From IMG/VR virus record IMGVR_UViG_3300034168_001612, positions 1-62,904 of that record: DNA of 62,904 nucleotides; one strand, written 5' to 3'. Positions 57,855-62,904 of this stretch are shown here, piece by piece. The position numbers and the translations under genes were made by a program. A model generated the notes under the pieces. The model was given only the letters and a program-made list of their open reading frames with translations, searched no databases and was not told where the DNA came from. The stretch's first letter is position 1. Each line of letters opens with the position of its first letter. The stretch comes from a virus.

Positions 57855-58895
57855 GTGGCTGAAAATAAATGGTTAAAACAACTTAGAAAACATGATGCTT
57901 ATGTGCAGCATAATTATGATGCTTTTGCATCCGAAAACTGTCTCTATACACCAAGTCCCTACATGAACTGGATCTTTGCAAACAAGTCACATGGCATCCC
58001 TAAGGGATCTGGTGTCCTGCTTTACTCTGAACCCAAAGCAGGTAAATCACTGCTTGCTCAATCAATTGCTGCCCAACTTCACCAGGATGATCCTGAAGGG
58101 ATTGTTATGTATTTCTCTACAGAATACAAGGGCAAGTTCCAGAAAGGATTCTTCACTGGAATTGATCCAGATCGTCTGTTATTTTATGATACATCTGATC
58201 CTAAGGATATCTTCGACTATCTGGCCTACGAGGTTCAACCTCTGGTTCAAGACGGCATGCCACTAAGACTGGTGATAATCGATTCGATCACCGCAATTGG
58301 TGGTGTAAAGGCACAAGGGAAGTCTGTTGAGGATCACTTGATCGGAGATAAAGCCTTGACCATTACCAGAGGTCTGGATCAGATTATTCCTTTTTTCAAG
58401 AAAAATAACATCAACTACATCACCGTTGCTCAGATTCGTATGAACATCGGATCGCACTACGGCCCAGATACTAAAGCGGCTGTTCCTAAGGCGTGTGAGC
58501 ATAACCATGAATACTTTATTTCTGTTAAAAAAGCTGGATCGGCTGACGATAAAAAAGATCTGGCAGGAAACAGTTTTGAAGGAGAATCAAAAGATGCCAG
58601 AGGGAATAAGGACTTGACCGGACATAAGATCTATGTTAAGATGGAGCAGAATTCGGTAGGAACAGCAGGACGAGCGGCAAGAATCACAGTTGATTATAAA
58701 AAAGGATTTATCAATCAACACGAAGAGATTTTTGAACTAGGTGTAAACACAGGAGTTCTAACTAGACCGAATAATCGTGTCTATGAATTCCAAGGGATTA
58801 CATATGATGGCAAAAACACTATGGCAGATGCTATCAAAAACAACCCCGGACTAGGCGAAGCTATTTTGAATGAAGTAAGATTGTTAGATTTATAA
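57855..58895 (+). CDS. recA: RecA/UvsX-type recombinase
   Basis: A 346-residue protein from GTG 57855 with AAGGAG. Walker A SEPKAGKS at 58-65, STEYKGKFQ, Walker B LRLVIIDSITA (about 138-147), and VAQIRMNIGSHYGPDTKAAV as the DNA-binding loop region. It forms filaments on single-stranded DNA for strand exchange and recombination-dependent replication. The surrounding genes are SSB, the possible mediator and the helicase. Confidence 0.9.
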   Translation: MAENKWLKQLRKHDAYVQHNYDAFASENCLYTPSPYMNWIFANKSHGIPKGSGVLLYSEPKAGKSLLAQSIAAQLHQDDPEGIVMYFSTEYKGKFQKGFFTGIDPDRLLFYDTSDPKDIFDYLAYEVQPLVQDGMPLRLVIIDSITAIGGVKAQGKSVEDHLIGDKALTITRGLDQIIPFFKKNNINYITVAQIRMNIGSHYGPDTKAAVPKACEHNHEYFISVKKAGSADDKKDLAGNSFEGESKDARGNKDLTGHKIYVKMEQNSVGTAGRAARITVDYKKGFINQHEEIFELGVNTGVLTRPNNRVYEFQGITYDGKNTMADAIKNNPGLGEAILNEVRLLDL

Positions 58896-58904
58896 GGAGT
58901 TGTA

Positions 58905-59708
58905 ATGACTGATTTTTTAAGAAAGTTGGACGATCCAGAAGTGGATTGTAAAAAGAAGATTAATTCTAATGATTATTTTGAATTAGTCTACATGAGACAT
59001 CGGTATTTTAGAAAATCTACAAATCCTAAACCTGAAAGACTCCAGGAATTTGAAGAAATGATCTGTAATATTTCTGAAAAAATTTATTACAGAAATATAG
59101 GCATCTTTAAAATAGTAGGATTTGACAGTGATGATTTAAAAAACATAGGAAGAATTAATACGGTGTCGTTCATTTCCATGGGTGGGCTAAATGAAAATCC
59201 ACAGCTAATGGAAAAGTTTATTGCCGATCATAAGTATAAGTATGGCGACAAGAGCGATCCTAGTAAGCGTGACATATTTCTTAGAGAATGTTACAACCTT
59301 GCTAAGTATTTAAACCAAAGGCTTCAGGAAATTGCTAAATTTTGCGAAATTAAAAGCGCAAATATTATAGGAGATAAGGCTAAGAAAATCTATCTTATTG
59401 GGGGACAAGAAAAAAACCCTAGTGACGATAGCTTACTAATGTCTCCAGAATCCTTTGGGTTTAAGAAAATAAAGATAAAAAAGTTTAAACAAATGCTCAA
59501 AGATTTAAAACCTTTGAGCAAAACATCTTTCTTAACACCGGATGGTCAGGTTATTAGAATTGTTCATAAAAAACCTAACTATCTTGCGATTGAAGATTTT
59601 TATAGAAACAGTACAGATAACGAATCATACCTAAGTGCTGAAGACCTAATGATCAAAAAAGAAGAAATGGCGATGGCTCAAAAACTTGTTTCTAAAAAAA
59701 ATCTATGA
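58905..59708 (+). CDS. Unknown protein (267 aa) before the helicase
   Basis: AAGGAG precedes the ATG. Helical with basic patches; YYRNIGIFKIVGFDSDDLKN followed by INTVSFISMG is slightly reminiscent of sigma region 2, but less convincing than the protein at 35271. The C-terminal part is Lys-rich. No assignment made; co-transcription with recA suggests a replication or transcription role. Confidence 0.5.
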   Translation: MTDFLRKLDDPEVDCKKKINSNDYFELVYMRHRYFRKSTNPKPERLQEFEEMICNISEKIYYRNIGIFKIVGFDSDDLKNIGRINTVSFISMGGLNENPQLMEKFIADHKYKYGDKSDPSKRDIFLRECYNLAKYLNQRLQEIAKFCEIKSANIIGDKAKKIYLIGGQEKNPSDDSLLMSPESFGFKKIKIKKFKQMLKDLKPLSKTSFLTPDGQVIRIVHKKPNYLAIEDFYRNSTDNESYLSAEDLMIKKEEMAMAQKLVSKKNL

Positions 59709-59715
59709 TACTATA
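59706..59715 (+). promoter_or_regulatory. Early-type extended -10 promoter TGATACTATA
   Basis: TGATACTATA overlaps the previous stop codon and ends 7 bases before ATG 59723, again predicting an almost leaderless message. Confidence 0.5.
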
Positions 59716-59722
59716 GGTGAGT

Positions 59723-60898
59723 ATGGCTGACAATGCTGATAAAGAAAGTCCTGAAGAGATGTTTAATAAGATTACGGAAGCGTATGACAAAACTGCTAAA
59801 ACGCAGCTTCTGGTCGAAGAAAACAAAGAACTTCAGGCGCAAATTTACAATGTTAAGCTTAAAATGCAAAAAAGTGAAATCGATAAGATTTCTAATATCC
59901 ACAATAATTTGCAAAAAGAAGACTTAACAAACAGAGTTTTTGATAAACAGAAAATGTTGAGAGATCTTGAGGATCGAAAAAACTCTGTTATTTTTTTAAA
60001 CGAAAAAATATCAAAACATTTTATTGCTGCTCCGGGAAGCTTGATCGTTGTGCCTTCTATGACAAATAATGGTAAATCAACACTTACCGCACACATAGCA
60101 GAAGCAATGGTCAATAAAAATAAAAAAGTTTTGATTCTTTCCAATGAAGAAAAAGAAGAAGATGTTAGAGCCAGGATCAGCTGTCTCAGGACTAAGGTAT
60201 CGTTCGGTGATTATAAAACAAATAAGTGCTCCCCTGAAGAGATTGATAAGGTACTGGATGATGCAGAATTACTGGCTAATAGCTCTAATCTTGTTGTAAT
60301 TTCTCCTAAAAATGAATCCGATGCATATAAAGTCACCACAGTAAGAGGTGTTATGGCCACGCTAGAAAAGGCCAAGGGGATCTTTGACGCTGTTATAATC
60401 GATTACTATACAAACGTAAACATCAGCGAAATGGGAGCACAAGATCCTTGGACCGTGAACAATGCTCTTGCTAGTGAACTTAACGTATTTAAAGACTCCT
60501 CTCCATTCCCTATTATAGCCATGGCCCAGTGTGACAGTTTGAGAAATGAGAAAAATAAACAAGATTTAGATGATGCGGATTTTGAATCTCAGCATCCAAT
60601 GTATAGATGGAAAGGTGGTAAATCAATTATCATCTATGCTACCGATATTATTGAACTTAAAAAAGATTTTGAAAATAGCAGATCCTACCTATATGCTCAC
60701 AAAGTCAGATTCGGACATGGAGATCTTCTAAGAGGCCACGTTCTTTACTTTGATAAAAAAATGCAAAGATTTTCTGAATGGACACCTCAAATTGATGCTC
60801 AAGTTACTGCCTCAAAAGTAATAAGACAAACAAGAGAACAGAGCAAGGACATGGGACTGGCGAATATTTTTGAAGACAAAAATGAAAGAAATGACTAA
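59723..60898 (+). CDS. DnaB/gp41-type replicative helicase
   Basis: Started at ATG 59723 (391 residues); a GTG 6 bases earlier is possible. An N-terminal helical region (about 1-80) with a coiled coil precedes a RecA-type motor: Walker A SMTNNGKST (112-120), ILSNEEKEEDVRARI (DnaB motif 1a-like with E), and Walker B FDAVIIDYYTNV, and later IIAMAQCDSL. It resembles the DnaB family but has a short N-terminal domain. The adjacent primase suggests a primosome. Confidence 0.8.
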   Translation: MADNADKESPEEMFNKITEAYDKTAKTQLLVEENKELQAQIYNVKLKMQKSEIDKISNIHNNLQKEDLTNRVFDKQKMLRDLEDRKNSVIFLNEKISKHFIAAPGSLIVVPSMTNNGKSTLTAHIAEAMVNKNKKVLILSNEEKEEDVRARISCLRTKVSFGDYKTNKCSPEEIDKVLDDAELLANSSNLVVISPKNESDAYKVTTVRGVMATLEKAKGIFDAVIIDYYTNVNISEMGAQDPWTVNNALASELNVFKDSSPFPIIAMAQCDSLRNEKNKQDLDDADFESQHPMYRWKGGKSIIIYATDIIELKKDFENSRSYLYAHKVRFGHGDLLRGHVLYFDKKMQRFSEWTPQIDAQVTASKVIRQTREQSKDMGLANIFEDKNERND

Positions 60899-61700
60899 AA
60901 ACTTTTTAGATTTATTTTTCAATCCCGGTGAGGAGATATGTTTCTCTCCGAATAAATATGCCTACCCTAGCGAATCTCAAGAAAAACTTGACGAAGAAAA
61001 AACAGTTCTAGTGGCGATCAATCCTATTAAGGGTCAAAGAAATGACGAAAACGTTGTCGCCTATAGGACATTTATGGTGGAGTGTGACGATGCAACCCTC
61101 GAAAATCAATGGAAATACATTAAAGACAGCGGCTTCCCTTATTCTTATTGTTGCTTTTCAGGCAATAAATCTCTACATTTTGCTCTCGTCCTTGATCACG
61201 ACATTCCCAGTTCCCACATTTATAGACATACCTATCAGTGGATTCTAAACATCCTCACTCAGGCCGATCAGAAAACTAAAAACCCTAGCCGGTCTATTAG
61301 GTTCCCGGGTGCGATCAGATCCGAAACAAACAAAGAACAAAGACTTCTTCATATGGGTAAGAGAATAAGCCTCGACACGCTGGCAGAATGGCTTAATAAG
61401 CACATTGATAAACAACCCAAGCCTTTGATCAGAAATAAAGGGAAAAGCCCTGTTCCTAATTTTAAAGGGATTAAACCATGGGTTATGCAGGCTCTGGTGG
61501 AAGGGGTTCATAATATGCACGGATCTCGAAATCAAAAATGGATGTCAATAGGGTGTGAATTTGCTTTAAATGGGTACGATGTAGATTCTACGATATTATA
61601 CTTGGAAAGGTTTTTTCAAGAGCAGTCTGATTTCAAAGAAAGAGAATGGCTGACAGCTATTAAATCGGGCTGGAGCTATGCCGACAAAATAACGAGATAA
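60882..61700 (+). CDS. Archaeo-eukaryotic-type primase (AEP/PrimPol-like)
   Basis: Start ATG 60882 or 60891 inside the end of the helicase gene; 272 residues from the first. AEP motifs: FMVECDDATL (metal Asp/Glu pair), CCFSGNKSLHFALVLD with the His, and SRSIRFPGAIR. The C-terminal part (FKEREWLTAIKSGWSYA) looks like a PriCT-type helical domain. AEP primases differ from DnaG and are common in mobile elements. Together with the DnaB-like helicase it likely primes lagging-strand synthesis. Confidence 0.82.
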   Translation: MKEMTKNFLDLFFNPGEEICFSPNKYAYPSESQEKLDEEKTVLVAINPIKGQRNDENVVAYRTFMVECDDATLENQWKYIKDSGFPYSYCCFSGNKSLHFALVLDHDIPSSHIYRHTYQWILNILTQADQKTKNPSRSIRFPGAIRSETNKEQRLLHMGKRISLDTLAEWLNKHIDKQPKPLIRNKGKSPVPNFKGIKPWVMQALVEGVHNMHGSRNQKWMSIGCEFALNGYDVDSTILYLERFFQEQSDFKEREWLTAIKSGWSYADKITR

Positions 61701-61702
61701 TT

Positions 61703-62419
61703 ATGACCGATGAATTAGATGTTTATCACAAATTTAAAAAAGATGATGTTGACCAGTTTATGGACAATCACATCTATCTTCCCACTCGAACCATTTATAT
61801 GGGGAGCATGAGCAGCTCTGACAGTGACGGAGAAAGTGGCACAGACTACCACATGGCCGAAACTGTTGTTAAAGCTCTTCATATTCTGGATAATCAGGAT
61901 TCTCTCTCAATGAAGGGTGAGAAGCCTATCAATGTGATCATGAACAATATTGGCGGTGACGTTTATCACGGCATGGCTATTTATGATGCTATTTCTAATT
62001 GTAAAAACCATGTGACAATCCGGGTATACGGGCATGCGATGTCTATGGGATCTTTAATCTTGCAAGCAGCCGATCAAAGAACCATGACAAGACACTCAAG
62101 AATCATGATACATTACGGAAGCGCTGGTACAAATCAGCATGCAAAAACTCTTTATAAATGGGCCAATGAGACAAAGAAATTTGATCAAATGATGGAAGAC
62201 ATCTACTTGGACAAGATTAGTGACAGGAAAATAACATTAGAAAAATATCTTACTTTAATTGACAGACAATCAGAAATCCCTGCAGGAAATGCTAAAAATA
62301 AAAAGATATCAATCGGAAGAAAAGAGCTTCAAGAGATGTTAAATTTTGATACTATAATAGATGCAGAGACCGCTCTTGAGCTTAATCTGATCGATAAGAT
62401 CGAGGATAAAAATGTCTGA
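61703..62419 (+). CDS. Cytoplasmic ClpP-like serine protease
   Basis: A 238-residue protein starting 2 bases after the primase. ClpP-family motifs: VIMNNIGGDVYHGMAIYDAI, Ser114 in GHAMSMGS, His137 in SRIMIHYGS, and Asp216 in NFDTIIDAETALELNL. No signal peptide, in contrast to the homologue at 38629. It may degrade host proteins or act in virion maturation; no Clp ATPase is seen in the window, though the AAA+ protein at 24343 could be a partner. A possible TGATACTATA lies near its end. Confidence 0.85.
   Translation: MTDELDVYHKFKKDDVDQFMDNHIYLPTRTIYMGSMSSSDSDGESGTDYHMAETVVKALHILDNQDSLSMKGEKPINVIMNNIGGDVYHGMAIYDAISNCKNHVTIRVYGHAMSMGSLILQAADQRTMTRHSRIMIHYGSAGTNQHAKTLYKWANETKKFDQMMEDIYLDKISDRKITLEKYLTLIDRQSEIPAGNAKNKKISIGRKELQEMLNFDTIIDAETALELNLIDKIEDKNV
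62347..62356 (+). promoter_or_regulatory. Possible internal early-type promoter
   Basis: TGATACTATA inside the ClpP-like gene, 55 bases before the next start. May be chance. Confidence 0.25.
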
Positions 62420-62882
62420 ACAATTTGCAGGAGTTTCTCTTTCTGTTTTCCTAGTCTTAGTAAATCTGATAGCTTTTGTATATTTTACTAAGGTATTGTA
62501 CGGAAGATTTAAACTAAAAATACAGCAGATTAAAAAATTCAAGTTATTAGCGGCCAAAAAGTGCAAGGGACCACACATTTGGCTGACTATATCTGTAGAA
62601 GGTTCCCAGACCCATGTTTGTCGTGAATGCTATTTTGCTCCTAAGCATGATACTTTTGTTAAAGAATATTATGTAAAAGAAGCAATCTATACCCAGCAAT
62701 TTGAAGCAGATTACAAAAAATATCTTGACAAAAAAGTTCAGGAAATGGCTTTGTTTTACGGCATCGATGGTGAGGAGATTATAGAAATCAATGAAAAAAT
62801 TGTACAAATAAAACAAGAATTTTCCTTACAATATCTCAAAAAAATGATTCAGGAAATGAGCCAGGACTTGGAGAAAAAGTAG
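62412..62882 (+). CDS. Membrane-anchored protein with Cys pair (156 aa)
   Basis: Overlaps the ClpP-like gene by 8 bases. One N-terminal membrane helix (VFLVLVNLIAFVYFTKV), then a possible zinc site HVCREC near residue 76, and a charged helical tail (VQEMALFYGIDGEEIIEINE). Function unknown. Confidence 0.55.
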   Translation: MSEQFAGVSLSVFLVLVNLIAFVYFTKVLYGRFKLKIQQIKKFKLLAAKKCKGPHIWLTISVEGSQTHVCRECYFAPKHDTFVKEYYVKEAIYTQQFEADYKKYLDKKVQEMALFYGIDGEEIIEINEKIVQIKQEFSLQYLKKMIQEMSQDLEKK

Positions 62883-62904
62883 TGATAGAAGAATTTCGAT
62901 TCTG
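62882..62904 (+). CDS. Start of a further gene at the right edge
   Basis: GTG at 62882 overlaps the previous TAG by one base and the frame (VIEEFRF) runs off the window. Only seven codons are seen, so nothing can be said about the product. Confidence 0.3.

Noticed and set aside
58905-59708. Second region 2-like sigma factor
   Set aside because: Only a short loosely similar stretch; helices and spacing do not fit as well as in the protein at 35271.

Overview
The window is a contiguous piece of an AT-rich, very gene-dense genome of a large tailed bacteriophage with a contractile tail (myovirus morphology). Evidence: contractile tail sheath, tail tube, portal, large terminase, capsid maturation protease, major capsid protein and a tail-fibre-type protein. 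These lie beside a near-complete replication, recombination and nucleotide-metabolism set: DnaE-type polymerase, DnaQ-like exonuclease, DnaB-like helicase, archaeo-eukaryotic-type primase, RecA, SSB, SbcC/SbcD, and NrdA/NrdB. A phage-encoded GroEL-like chaperonin and two ClpP-like proteases suggest a genome well above the 63 kb seen here. No tRNA, rRNA, CRISPR array, insertion sequence or integrase was recognised. The host cannot be identified. Its RNA polymerase is probably used, because no phage RNA polymerase is visible and many sites look like sigma70 extended -10 promoters.

Layout. 1-4101 (minus strand): tail-fibre-like protein (cut by the left edge), major capsid protein, acidic scaffold/core protein and a small head-operon protein. 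4260-20682 (mostly plus): maturation protease fusion, Nudix hydrolase, connector and neck-type proteins, a polyvalent protein with a transglycosylase-like end, a GGDEF/mCpol-like acidic protein with a probable -1 frameshift extension, and lysine/acid-rich internal head proteins. A thymidylate-kinase-like gene and one small gene run on the minus strand inside this block. 20711-23341: tail sheath and tube, closed by a strong terminator. 23412-26377: a probable early cassette of small unknown genes, an AAA+ ATPase, an HTH protein and four overlapping micro-genes. 26412-33194: chaperonin, large terminase, a virion-type protein, portal and a repeat-rich partner. 33200-33738: lysis-type genes. 33769-44393: UvsW-like helicase, sigma-like factor, GroES-like protein, SbcD, HTH protein, secreted ClpP, SbcC, HNH nuclease. 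44434-47156: ribonucleotide reductase. 47187-50917: a second phosphoesterase and a sigma region 4-like protein. 51001-62904: the replisome, recombination genes and a cytoplasmic ClpP-like protease.

Regulation is readable. One motif, 5'-WWAATCTTTA, lies upstream of structural and lysis genes and is a candidate late promoter. Another, 5'-TGATAnTATA (extended -10, sometimes with a TTGACA-like -35 box), lies upstream of replication and metabolic genes and is a candidate early/middle promoter. In two divergent gaps the two classes point opposite ways, matching the expected timing of the flanking genes. A region 2-like sigma protein and a separate region 4-like protein could be the late specificity factor.

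The strongest candidates for new biology are: the GGDEF/mCpol-like domain on a head-region protein together with its apparent programmed -1 frameshift; a recurrent hydrophobic-x-K-S-E peptide across head-region proteins that may be the maturation protease site; the split sigma hypothesis; the signal-peptide-bearing ClpP; and the terminator whose 3' arm doubles as a -35 box. All functions are inferred from sequence reading only, with no database search.
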